A stretch of 64,000 nt of DNA, taken from contig WQVD01000013.1 of the NCBI GenBank assembly GCA_009781755.1, positions 1 through 64,000 of the forward strand, written 5' to 3'. How positions within the stretch are numbered: the first letter of the stretch is position 1; the number at the start of each line of letters is the position of its first letter. The notes under the pieces were generated by a model. The model searched no databases. It was not told where the DNA came from and saw nothing but the letters and a program-made list of their open reading frames with translations. The stretch comes from Defluviitaleaceae bacterium. Its GTDB lineage: Bacteria; Bacillota; Clostridia; Lachnospirales; WQUN01. The position numbers and the translations under genes were made by a program. Positions 9,492 to 17,280 of the stretch are shown one piece after another.

Positions 9492-10418
9492 ATGGCCATT
9501 CTTGAAGTCAAAGACCTAAAAGTCCACTTCCCCATCGCGGGCGGTATCCTTGGCCGCACCGTCGGTTATGTAAAAGCCGTGGACGGCGTCACCTTCTCCA
9601 TCAACGAAGGGGAAACCATCGGCTTGGTGGGCGAAAGCGGCTCCGGCAAATCTACCATCGGCAAGTCCATCCTCGGCCTGACCCACATCACATCGGGGCA
9701 AATCTTGTACAACGGGCAAGACATCACCCGCCAAGTACGCAAAAATCGCTCCCCCTACCGCAAGAGCGTGCAAATGATTTTCCAAGATGTATATTCGTCC
9801 CTCAACCCGCGCAAGCGCGTACTCGACATCATCGCAGAACCCCTGCGCAACTTCGAAAAATTCACCAAAGCCGAAGAACGCAAACGCGTGGACGAACTAC
9901 TTAGCATCGTAGGCCTGTCTCCCGACAATGCCAGCAAATACCCCTTCGAATTTAGTGGCGGGCAGCGTCAACGTATCGGCGTGGCGCGCGCCATTGCACT
10001 CAAACCCAAACTTATCGTTTGCGATGAGCCCGTATCGGCCCTTGACCTTTCCGTACAAGCCCAAGTCCTTAACCATCTCAAGGACATCCAAAAGGAATTG
10101 GGCATCGCCTACCTCTTCATTTCTCATGACTTAGGCGTCGTCCGCCATATGTGCGAAAACCTCGTCATCATGCACAACGCCCGCTTTGTAGAAGCCGGCA
10201 CCCGCGAGGATATCTACAATAATGCCACCCACATCTACACCCAACGCCTGATCGCCGCCATCCCCGACATCGACCCCCGCAAGCGCATTGCCCATGCGGA
10301 ATACCGCAAAGGCATCAACGAAAACTACGAGGCCAACCGCGACAAATTCTATCGGGACGGCTACCAAGTGTATGACCTAAAACCCATCAGCCCGACGCAC
10401 AGCGTCGCAATACCATAA
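9492..10418 (+). CDS. Oligopeptide/dipeptide ABC transporter ATPase, OppF/DppF type
   Basis: A 308-residue ABC ATPase pairing with the preceding subunit. Walker A GESGSGKSTIGKS, Q loop MIFQDVYSSLNPRKR, signature FSGGQRQRIGVARA and Walker B LIVCDEPVSALD are intact. The C-terminal tail (about residues 260-308) is charged and lacks the oligo_HPY cysteines found in many OppF proteins. Placed 2 bases after the OppD stop and 13 before the first permease, so part of the same operon. Confidence 0.93.
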   Translation: MAILEVKDLKVHFPIAGGILGRTVGYVKAVDGVTFSINEGETIGLVGESGSGKSTIGKSILGLTHITSGQILYNGQDITRQVRKNRSPYRKSVQMIFQDVYSSLNPRKRVLDIIAEPLRNFEKFTKAEERKRVDELLSIVGLSPDNASKYPFEFSGGQRQRIGVARAIALKPKLIVCDEPVSALDLSVQAQVLNHLKDIQKELGIAYLFISHDLGVVRHMCENLVIMHNARFVEAGTREDIYNNATHIYTQRLIAAIPDIDPRKRIAHAEYRKGINENYEANRDKFYRDGYQVYDLKPISPTHSVAIP

Positions 10419-10431
10419 AGGGGGAAGCGAT

Positions 10432-11397
10432 ATGTGGAAAACAGTTGTAAGACGTTTGCTCATCTTGATCCCCCAGTTGATTGCGTTGAGCTTGATTGTG
10501 TTCTTCCTAGCCTCTCTCATGCCGGGGGATGCACTGCGCGGGCAAGTCGAACCCGGCGCACCTCCGGGGGAGCTCATGCGCCTGCGGGAAGAAGCAGGAC
10601 TGCTCGACCCTTGGTACCAACAATATACCCGCTGGGTAAGCCACATTATGCGCGGTGACTTTGGCCGCAGCTTGCAACACCGCGTAGCCGTCACCACCGT
10701 CATCGGCGACAGTATGATGAACACCATACGCTTATCCATCATGACTACGATTTTCTTATACTTGATTGCCATACCCCTTGGGCTTATAGCCGGACGCAAG
10801 AACGGCAAGTGGATAGACAAAACCATCTTGATGTACGTGTTTATCTTCTTTAGTATACCCACCATTGTGTTGTCATTAATCATGGTTCTTGTTTTTGCCT
10901 TCAACTTGGGCTGGTTCCCTGCGATGAACTCCGTAAATCCTGTCGCAGCCGTTGCAGGCGGATGGACAGAATTTTGGAGCCGCATGTACCACTTGATTTT
11001 GCCGTCATTAACGGGTGCGCTCATAGGTGGCGTAGGCGTTATCTACTTCCTACGCAACCAAGTAATAGACGTGCAAAACGCCGACTTCATCACCACCGCC
11101 CGCGCAAAAGGCACGCCCGAACACCGTGTATACTCACACCATGTATTGCGCAATGCTTTGTTGCCCGTTGCAGGGGGCATAGGTGCCAGCATCGCAGCTG
11201 TATTTTCGGGTTCTTTCTTTATAGAAACCATATTTTCACTTAACGGCATGGGCACTTTGTTTCTTTCTTCAGTGCTGGGGCGCGATTGGCCTGTTGCTAT
11301 GGCACTCATCATGTTTTATGCCATCACAGGGGTTGTATCTATGTTACTGGCCGACATTACCATTATGTTGGTAGACCCACGTATTCGCATTAAATAA
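10432..11397 (+). CDS. Oligopeptide ABC transporter permease, OppB/DppB type
   Basis: A 321-residue permease with six predicted membrane helices. It opens with the GsiC/DppB pattern (RRLLILIPQLIALSLIVFFLASLMPGD) and carries the EAA-type cytoplasmic loop TTARAKGTPEHRVYSHHVLRNAL that docks on the ATPases, followed by FFIETIFSLNGMG. Ribosome site GGGGGAAG precedes ATG 10432. Forms a heterodimer with the next gene product. Confidence 0.93.
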   Translation: MWKTVVRRLLILIPQLIALSLIVFFLASLMPGDALRGQVEPGAPPGELMRLREEAGLLDPWYQQYTRWVSHIMRGDFGRSLQHRVAVTTVIGDSMMNTIRLSIMTTIFLYLIAIPLGLIAGRKNGKWIDKTILMYVFIFFSIPTIVLSLIMVLVFAFNLGWFPAMNSVNPVAAVAGGWTEFWSRMYHLILPSLTGALIGGVGVIYFLRNQVIDVQNADFITTARAKGTPEHRVYSHHVLRNALLPVAGGIGASIAAVFSGSFFIETIFSLNGMGTLFLSSVLGRDWPVAMALIMFYAITGVVSMLLADITIMLVDPRIRIK

Positions 11398-11410
11398 GGA
11401 GGCGCTGTAT

Positions 11411-12292
11411 ATGAATGAAAAAGTAAATCATGCAAGCGCATTCCGCTTGATGTGGCACGAAATCCGCAACGATTGGTTTGCACTCATCGGCCTGTTCTTG
11501 TTCATCACCATTGTGCTTGTGGTATATATTTTTGGTTATTTTGTTATTGACGAGGCAGCCGCAGGACGATTGAACATGTTTACCATGAATCAATCACCTC
11601 GTGCGGGCTTCCCGTTGGGCACGGATGATTTGGGGCGTTGCATGTTGCGCCAACTTATTTTGGCGGCGCGCAATTCTTTGAACATTGCGTTTACGGTTAC
11701 CCTCGGCGGAGCAACGATTGGCATCTTCATTGGGCTGCTCATGGGCTTCTATGGCGGCCATGTAGATAATGTAATGATGCGCATTATTGGTTTGTGGGGC
11801 ATGATTCCATTTTTGATGCTAATCATTGTTATCCGCACATTAATTGCGCCTCAAACTTGGTGGGGATTTTCGTTTATGATGATTGGGCTGGGCGGTTTTC
11901 TCATGATGTCGGGTATGATACGCGTCATGACCTTGCAGCAAGGACGGTTGGATTATGTATCCGCGTCAAAAACCATGGGTACGCCCAACGTTGTCATCAT
12001 GGTGCGCGAAGTATTGCCTAATTTGGTTTCTATCATTACCAGCGGCCTAACCCTTGCATTGGCGGGCAATATTGGGTTGGAAACGGGGCTTACCTTCCTA
12101 GGATTTGGCTTGCCGCCGGGTACCCCCAGCTTGGGGCAGCACCTTGGTTACGCCCGCGATTCTGTTGTATTGCAAAACCGCCAATGGCAATGGCTACCCG
12201 CCGCCATCCTTGTTTTCGTTTTAATGTTGTGCATCAACTTCGTGGGTCAAGCGCTTAACCGCGCTGCCGACGCACGCAAGCGGACTGTATAA
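11411..12292 (+). CDS. Oligopeptide ABC transporter permease, OppC/DppC type
   Basis: A 293-residue permease, six membrane helices. It has the OppC N-terminal helix (DWFALIGLFLFITIVLVVYI), then FPLGTDDLGRCMLRQLI, the family's LGTDxxGRD-like motif, and an EAA loop ending MVREVLPNL. Fourth gene of the operon, with GGAGGCG 8 bases before ATG 11411. Confidence 0.93.
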   Translation: MNEKVNHASAFRLMWHEIRNDWFALIGLFLFITIVLVVYIFGYFVIDEAAAGRLNMFTMNQSPRAGFPLGTDDLGRCMLRQLILAARNSLNIAFTVTLGGATIGIFIGLLMGFYGGHVDNVMMRIIGLWGMIPFLMLIIVIRTLIAPQTWWGFSFMMIGLGGFLMMSGMIRVMTLQQGRLDYVSASKTMGTPNVVIMVREVLPNLVSIITSGLTLALAGNIGLETGLTFLGFGLPPGTPSLGQHLGYARDSVVLQNRQWQWLPAAILVFVLMLCINFVGQALNRAADARKRTV

Positions 12293-12331
12293 ATCCAAAT
12301 ACAATATGACTCAAGAAAGGAAAGGTGTAAC

Positions 12332-14215
12332 ATGAAAAAATTGTTTCTATTATTGGCTGCAACAGCACTAGCGTTGGTTGCATTCACCGCTTGCCGCGGC
12401 GATGCGGATGAAACCGATCGCTTCCTCATCCCTGCTGGCCACCCGTTGGAAATGCTTGAGGATGCAATGACAAACTTCCCCATGTACGGCGACAACGGCT
12501 TGCCCCACGTAGCAGGTACGACATTTCAAATGGGATTAGCCCATACGACACCTTGGCAAGGCATCATTGGCGGCGGCGGTTTATTTAGCATGGCTGCCAT
12601 CGACACCGACGTTGCCGGAATCATCGGCACCACCGGCGGCCTCATTGCCATGAATGAATTTGAACAATTTGGCGAAGGCGGCATCGTTACCGTAGCCCAT
12701 GATATGGACGCACAAACCATTACCTTGACACAACATTACGATGTATTTTGGCATGACGGCGCACCTTTGACGTTGCATGATCTGTATTTTGCATTGCACA
12801 TCTTGGCGCACCCCGACCACCAAGGCCCACGTAATCACCGCACCGGCGACAACAGTGACATCGTAGGTATTTGGGAATACCACAACGGTGAAGCCGACAC
12901 CATTGAAGGCTTGGTACTGTCCAACAACAACCGTACATTAACCATTTACTTCAACGACTTTGCGCCCACCATTTTGTACTTTGGCATTTGGACCTCGCCT
13001 CTGCCGTATCACATCTTTGGCGCATACTATCCCGACAACGTAGCCGCTATGATTGACAGCCCCTTCATCCGTGAAACACCCATTGGCTTCGGCCCCTTTG
13101 AATTTGTACATTCCGAACCCGGCGAATCCTTCTTGCTGCGCCGCAACGAAAATTATGTATGGGGTGCTCCACACATTGAATACATTCTTATCCGCCGCAT
13201 CGACCCCCAGCAAATTGCCGAAGCCATGGTAGCAGGCGAGTTTGATAGCGTTGGCTTCCGAACTTTGGATTTTGAATACCATATGGATCCCACAAACTGG
13301 CGTTATTTTGGCTTCCCTGTACGCGCAACTCAAGGCCACTTTGCCTTCCGTATGGGCTGGTGGTGCTTCGATACCAACCAAAACGTACCACAAATGCTTA
13401 ACGACCCCAGTGACCCCAACAGCGGCTACCGCGTACACGACATGATGCGCCCTGAAGCCATCTATATCCGCCGCGCCATGGCACACGCCATCGACTGGCT
13501 CACAATTACGCAAATGCGCTACAACGGTTTGCAATTCCCCGCAGGTGCGTATATACCTGTACGCCACCGTCCACTGATGGACTTGACCGTACCCATGTTC
13601 CCCTTCGACCGCGAAGAATCCAACCGATTACTCGATGCCGGCGGATTCACCACCCGCGACAGCGAAGGCTACCGCACATGGCCCAATGGCGACCGCATGG
13701 AACTTATTTGGCTCATGATGGAAGGCCCCACAGCAGAATGGTATTACCAAGCCCACACCCAAGCATGGAGCGATATTGGTCTGCGTGTGTCCTTATTTGA
13801 AGATGGCTTCCATTCCAATTTCGTAGTATGGGATTTGATGGACTTTGATGACGATGGCGACCAAGTACACTTCTGGAGCGGCTCGTGGCAGCACGGCGCC
13901 AACCCCGCCAACAGCATGTGGAGCCGCGGCGAATTTGAAAATGCATCACGCCACAACAGCTATGAATTGGATGCCATCCTAGACCGCATCCAATCAAATG
14001 CCGCATGGGATATCGACTACCTCACCGATGCCATGAGCGAATTGCAATGGTATATGTACAATAACGTGTTCTACTTCCCCACCACATGGGGCGTTGGACT
14101 CACGGCCGTCAACAACCGCGTAGCCAACTGGGACACCCGCGCCGTCATGCAAGGCACCCGTGCATACGGCTGGCACACCATCCGCTTGACCGCAGCACAA
14201 CCCTACAGCGGTTAA
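12332..14215 (+). CDS. Oligopeptide ABC transporter substrate-binding lipoprotein (SBP family 5)
   Basis: A 627-residue extracellular peptide-binding lipoprotein. The signal peptide ends in the lipobox FTAC (cysteine about residue 21), so it is lipid-anchored. The body has the SBP_bac_5 features: QTITLTQHYDVFWHDGAPLT (the family's WxDGxPxTxxD block), ETPIGFGPFEFV (GTGPY-like) and a late RRAMAHAIDW. It is longer than typical OppA (about 540) owing to insertions. Fifth and last operon gene; AGAAAGGAAAGG precedes ATG 12332 and a terminator follows. Confidence 0.92.
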   Translation: MKKLFLLLAATALALVAFTACRGDADETDRFLIPAGHPLEMLEDAMTNFPMYGDNGLPHVAGTTFQMGLAHTTPWQGIIGGGGLFSMAAIDTDVAGIIGTTGGLIAMNEFEQFGEGGIVTVAHDMDAQTITLTQHYDVFWHDGAPLTLHDLYFALHILAHPDHQGPRNHRTGDNSDIVGIWEYHNGEADTIEGLVLSNNNRTLTIYFNDFAPTILYFGIWTSPLPYHIFGAYYPDNVAAMIDSPFIRETPIGFGPFEFVHSEPGESFLLRRNENYVWGAPHIEYILIRRIDPQQIAEAMVAGEFDSVGFRTLDFEYHMDPTNWRYFGFPVRATQGHFAFRMGWWCFDTNQNVPQMLNDPSDPNSGYRVHDMMRPEAIYIRRAMAHAIDWLTITQMRYNGLQFPAGAYIPVRHRPLMDLTVPMFPFDREESNRLLDAGGFTTRDSEGYRTWPNGDRMELIWLMMEGPTAEWYYQAHTQAWSDIGLRVSLFEDGFHSNFVVWDLMDFDDDGDQVHFWSGSWQHGANPANSMWSRGEFENASRHNSYELDAILDRIQSNAAWDIDYLTDAMSELQWYMYNNVFYFPTTWGVGLTAVNNRVANWDTRAVMQGTRAYGWHTIRLTAAQPYSG

Positions 14216-14267
14216 ATCTTAACGCCCGATCAAAGTTGTGTCCTGTTTATTAACACCAATATTTGTG

Positions 14268-14312
14268 ACCACCCTCAATCGGTTTTACGCCAATTGGGGG
14301 TGGTTTGTTTTA
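14268..14312 (+). terminator. Terminator of the oligopeptide transporter operon
   Basis: ACCACCCTCAATCGG pairs with CCAATTGGGGGTGGT (one bulge) and is followed by TTTGTTTTA. Confidence 0.75.
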
Positions 14313-14389
14313 TACAGTTTATTAAAATATATAAGCACAATGAAATAGCATACAATTAACCGCTGTCTTAAACGTTGTTTTTATATAAA

Positions 14390-14581
14390 ATGAAAAAGAG
14401 CATCAAAAAGTACGTAGCGATTAGATTGGCAATTGCAATTTTACTTGCAACACCTTTTATGATGTTTTCACAATTGAGGGCATCAGAAGAACCATTGCTT
14501 ATGGCTGCAAATGGTAATCATCATCGCATTCCAGACAGCTGGGATGGAAACATGTCTGCACCTGGTAATCCATGGGGTTAA
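14390..14581 (+). CDS. Possible small secreted peptide precursor
   Basis: A 63-residue open frame between two terminators. It starts MKKSIKKYVAIRLAIAILLA, a textbook positively charged plus hydrophobic signal peptide, with possible cleavage after QLRA-S near residue 35, leaving a ~28-residue histidine/tryptophan-containing tail that ends APGNPWG. No ribosome site is visible before ATG 14390 (a TTG at 14375 is an alternative), which lowers confidence. It lies directly downstream of an oligopeptide importer, a setting typical of peptide signals, but that link is only inference. Not recognised. Confidence 0.4.
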   Translation: MKKSIKKYVAIRLAIAILLATPFMMFSQLRASEEPLLMAANGNHHRIPDSWDGNMSAPGNPWG

Positions 14582-14597
14582 TGTTATCGGCAATAAT

Positions 14598-14634
14598 AAA
14601 AATGCACCGAGCTTTTTCAGCCGGTGCATTTTTT
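14598..14634. terminator. Bidirectional terminator
   Basis: AAAAATGCACCG pairs with CGGTGCATTTTTT; T runs on both strands serve the small peptide frame (+) and the toxin gene (-). Confidence 0.75.
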
Positions 14635-14635
14635 G

Positions 14636-14950
14636 TTACATAGTCATTGTAGATATATTACGCCTACCATAAATAACGCGTGCTATGCTTACAACTTTTT
14701 TATCATCATCAATTTCATAAAACAGAATATAATTCCCAATCATCGTATAATGGAATCCCTCTACTTCCAATCGTTTGTCATGGTGCAAGGGAAATAAGTA
14801 AGGATTATACCGAAGTCTTTCGAGCATATCTTTTATATTGTTGTAAAATTTTTCGGCGGCTTGTGGGTTATGCAGCTCGATGCAAATATAATCAATAATA
14901 TCGTCCAAATCAATAATTGCCTGCTTTGAATATATCGTCTTAAAAGCCAT
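14636..14950 (-). CDS. Type II toxin, RelE/ParE family
   Basis: A 104-residue ParE/RelE-superfamily toxin. Family features are the N-terminal YSKQAIIDLDDIIDYI helix pair, LRYNPYLFPL, and the C-terminal strand pair FHYTMIGNYILFYEIDDDKK followed by VSIARVIYGRRN. ParE members poison gyrase whereas RelE members cleave mRNA on the ribosome; sequence alone does not settle which. The ATG at 14950 lies 8 bases inside the antitoxin gene; a TTG at 14962 is possible. The AT-rich pair contrasts with its neighbours and looks acquired. Confidence 0.85.
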   Translation of the reverse strand: MAFKTIYSKQAIIDLDDIIDYICIELHNPQAAEKFYNNIKDMLERLRYNPYLFPLHHDKRLEVEGFHYTMIGNYILFYEIDDDKKVVSIARVIYGRRNISTMTM

Positions 14951-15242
14951 ATTTTTTACCAAGTTGATTCATGGCAATATCTGCATCAACGACTTCACCA
15001 TTTTTTATTTGTTCTTTTCCTATCATCAATTTTTCATACAAATCCTTTATATCACGGACGATTACGCTTTCAGGTGCTGAAGGAATTTTTACATCAAAGG
15101 GCACCCCCCCTACTAACGGAATTTGATAAAGGAACATGTTCACTGCATCTGATATTGTTATCCCCAGCATCTTCAATGTATTTTCCGCATTTGTTTTTAC
15201 ATTTTCATTCACTCGAATGTGGAGCGTTTCATTTTTTAACAT
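14940..15242 (-). CDS. Antitoxin, RelB/DinJ family
   Basis: A 100-residue antitoxin. The N-terminal half (LHIRVNENVKTNAENTLKML then GITISDAVNMFLYQI) is the ribbon-helix-helix of RelB/DinJ proteins, which binds its own operator; the C-terminal half wraps the toxin. GAGGTGATGGT sits right before ATG 15242. It precedes and overlaps the toxin gene, the usual arrangement for translational coupling and autoregulation. A TACAAT -10 lies at about 15260 on the minus strand. Confidence 0.88.
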   Translation of the reverse strand: MLKNETLHIRVNENVKTNAENTLKMLGITISDAVNMFLYQIPLVGGVPFDVKIPSAPESVIVRDIKDLYEKLMIGKEQIKNGEVVDADIAMNQLGKKYGF

Positions 15243-15274
15243 ACCATCACCTCAGTTACATTGTATCACATTTT

Positions 15275-15447
15275 TTATTTAAGCAACCAATCAAGCATAT
15301 TCATTTGTTTAATCCAGTTGTGTGATGTAAGCGGGTTGCGATCACTTATCGCTTCAAGCAGCGCATGTCTGTTCTGGCTGTACCCCAAAGCGCATAACGC
15401 AAACCAATATCAACAGCATAATATTTATCGCCGGTCTTAAGATTCAT
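15275..15447 (-). pseudogene. Remnant of an AAA ATPase with DUF4143 domain
   Basis: Too broken for a single open frame. One minus-strand frame from 15447 reads MNLKTGDKYYAVDIGLRYAL, matching the conserved KTxEKYYxVDxGLR stretch of DUF4143 ATPases; after a frame change and a large deletion another frame reads WIKQMNMLDWLLK to a stop at 15275, matching the C-terminal GIKxxxLxDFLL of the same family. The middle (several hundred residues of family length) is missing. Identification is from memory of the family, not a search. Confidence 0.6.
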
Positions 15448-15535
15448 GCAGGATACAATCGCCGCTGTATATACCGCCTGTGCGAAAAATCTGATATACT
15501 GCGAAAAATACTTTCATATTAGGGGCGGCATACAT

Positions 15536-16918
15536 ATGAAGCAGTTTTTTGCGAACGATAAGATGGGTATTTTATGGATTGTATTGACAGTGGTTGCGGC
15601 GGTGGGTTTCTATTTTGCCGTCATGCAATTTGATCAAATTAACCGATATTACGAACATCCCTATATCATCGGCTTGATGTTGACGCTTTTATTTTTGTCT
15701 GCGGGATTGATTATTGCCTTCATGCTGCCATCACCCGGCGAAATACCGGAAAGAGCTGGTGAATGTTTTGTTACGCTGGCACTTTTTTTGTTGATGACGG
15801 CCGGGCTCATTTCTTTGCGCGGAGCGTTTTTCTATTTTGAATCAAACGATTATTTATATTATTTGCGGCATTGGATTGCATCGTTGCGTAATATGACCGT
15901 GCCAGAAGCTTTGTCATACAATGTCAGCGATCACAACATGCCTTACGTTTACATATTGTTGGGGATTTCTCGCCTAGATTATACGCCCTTGTATTTCATT
16001 AAATTTATTTCTGGCGCATTTGATATTGTGCTGGCGTTTTTTGTGATGAAATTGGTTGCGTTCAGCACCGGCAACGTGAAAATACATTTGGCCGTATTTT
16101 TGGGTACCTTGGCCATCCCTACCGTGGTGCTCAATGGTGCCATGTGGGGGCAAAATGATTCTGTTTACGCTGCATTTGCGCTGGGCAGCTTGTATTTCGC
16201 CATGGCGGGCAAAAGCAAGTGGGCGTTTGCATTTTTTGGCTTGGCGATATCATTTAAATTGCAAGCGGTGTTTATCCTGCCCATGTTCATTGTTTTTTGC
16301 ATGGCTGGCCGTATCAAGGCTAGGGATTTTTGGCTTGTTCCTGCGGTGTTTGTTGCGCTATTGGCACCTGCTGTTATTTCTGGCATGCCCCCGTTGGATG
16401 CGTTGACCATTTATTTCGACCGATTTAATAATTACGGCGGTTTAAATTCGAACGCTATGGGATTGTGGCGGCTCGTTGGCTGGGGGATTGAAGAGGCGCA
16501 GTTTATTACTGCCGGTTTGTTTATCGGCGGCATTGGCGTTTGCGCGGCTTTATATTTTGCATTTACCAACCGCGACAAATTAACTCAACCGGCCGATTTC
16601 ATATACTTGGCTTATATTTTTGCTGCGGGGATGCCTTTTGTGCTGCCCAAGATGCATGATCGTTATTTATTTTTGGCCGATGTGCTGTCGATTGTACTGG
16701 TTGCTTTTAATAAAAAGCTTTGGTTTGTGCCCATCGTGACGATTTTGGCTTCTTACACAAGTTATGTTTGGACGTTGATGGGGCACACTACGTTGATTAA
16801 TTATGTATATTTATCCGTAGCGCTGGGTGTTGTGATTATTTATGTGATTAAGGATTTGGCGGAGCGGTTGGCTGCGCGGAAGTCACGTGATGAGATTGAT
16901 GAACTTGAATGGGTATAG
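15536..16918 (+). CDS. Polytopic membrane glycosyltransferase-like protein (Gpi18/COG5542 type)
   Basis: A 460-residue protein with about 11 membrane helices. It contains NGAMWGQNDSVYAAFALGSL, LAISFKLQAVFILP and LPKMHDRYLFLADVLS, the three blocks typical of bacterial Gpi18-like mannosyltransferases (GT-C fold), which use polyprenyl-phosphate sugars outside the membrane. The acidic residue pair usual in GT-C active sites may be DHN near residue 120. The frame opens at 15446, but AGGGGCGG precedes ATG 15536 and the first helix begins just after it. Acceptor unknown; no glycan operon nearby. Confidence 0.75.
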   Translation: MKQFFANDKMGILWIVLTVVAAVGFYFAVMQFDQINRYYEHPYIIGLMLTLLFLSAGLIIAFMLPSPGEIPERAGECFVTLALFLLMTAGLISLRGAFFYFESNDYLYYLRHWIASLRNMTVPEALSYNVSDHNMPYVYILLGISRLDYTPLYFIKFISGAFDIVLAFFVMKLVAFSTGNVKIHLAVFLGTLAIPTVVLNGAMWGQNDSVYAAFALGSLYFAMAGKSKWAFAFFGLAISFKLQAVFILPMFIVFCMAGRIKARDFWLVPAVFVALLAPAVISGMPPLDALTIYFDRFNNYGGLNSNAMGLWRLVGWGIEEAQFITAGLFIGGIGVCAALYFAFTNRDKLTQPADFIYLAYIFAAGMPFVLPKMHDRYLFLADVLSIVLVAFNKKLWFVPIVTILASYTSYVWTLMGHTTLINYVYLSVALGVVIIYVIKDLAERLAARKSRDEIDELEWV

Positions 16919-16929
16919 GAGCGAAAGAT

Positions 16930-16996
16930 AAAACCCTGGGCGCTGCCCAGACCCGCGAGGGGAAGCGTTCCCCTCGACCCGCGCTAGGGCTTCGCC
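16930..16996 (+). repeat. GC-rich intergenic repeat, copy c
   Basis: AAAACCCTGGGCGCTGCCCA at the start, then GAGGGGAAGCGTTCCCCTC hairpin and GCTTCGCC. With 17032-17058 and 17106-17165 it forms the same repeat-palindrome-inverted repeat order seen at 6923-7192. Confidence 0.75.
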
Positions 16997-17031
16997 GATA
17001 CTGACGTAAAATAGTACGCGTATTTAATATC

Positions 17032-17058
17032 CAACCGGTGGCAATTTACCACCGGTTG
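17032..17058. repeat. GTTGGTGGCAA-type palindrome, copy 2
   Basis: CAACCGGTGG-CAATTTA-CCACCGGTTG, followed by TTTTTTATTG, so here it can also serve as a terminator for the preceding membrane glycosyltransferase gene. Confidence 0.7.
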
Positions 17059-17105
17059 TTTTTTATTGCTGCGATTATTGATAATTGCATTGCAGAAGCA
17101 GATAA

Positions 17106-17165
17106 GGGTTCCAAGGGACGCTTGTGTCCTTTGGCGGGGTTCGGGGCAGCGTCCCCGAGGTTTTT
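17106..17165 (-). repeat. GC-rich intergenic repeat, copy d (inverted)
   Basis: Inverted, diverged copy: GGGACGCTTGTGTCC hairpin, then GGGGCAGCGTCCCCGAGGTTTTT. The stretch 16997-17280 around it holds only repeats plus a TATAAT (17192-17197) with a poor -35. Confidence 0.65.
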
Positions 17166-17280
17166 ATTTTTTTCGCATCATAAACTTTGGCTATAATCAA
17201 GTTACCGTTTTGTAAGAATGGATGGCATGGCATATAATAACGCTGTTACACATTATGAGTGGATTTATGAGGTATTGATT

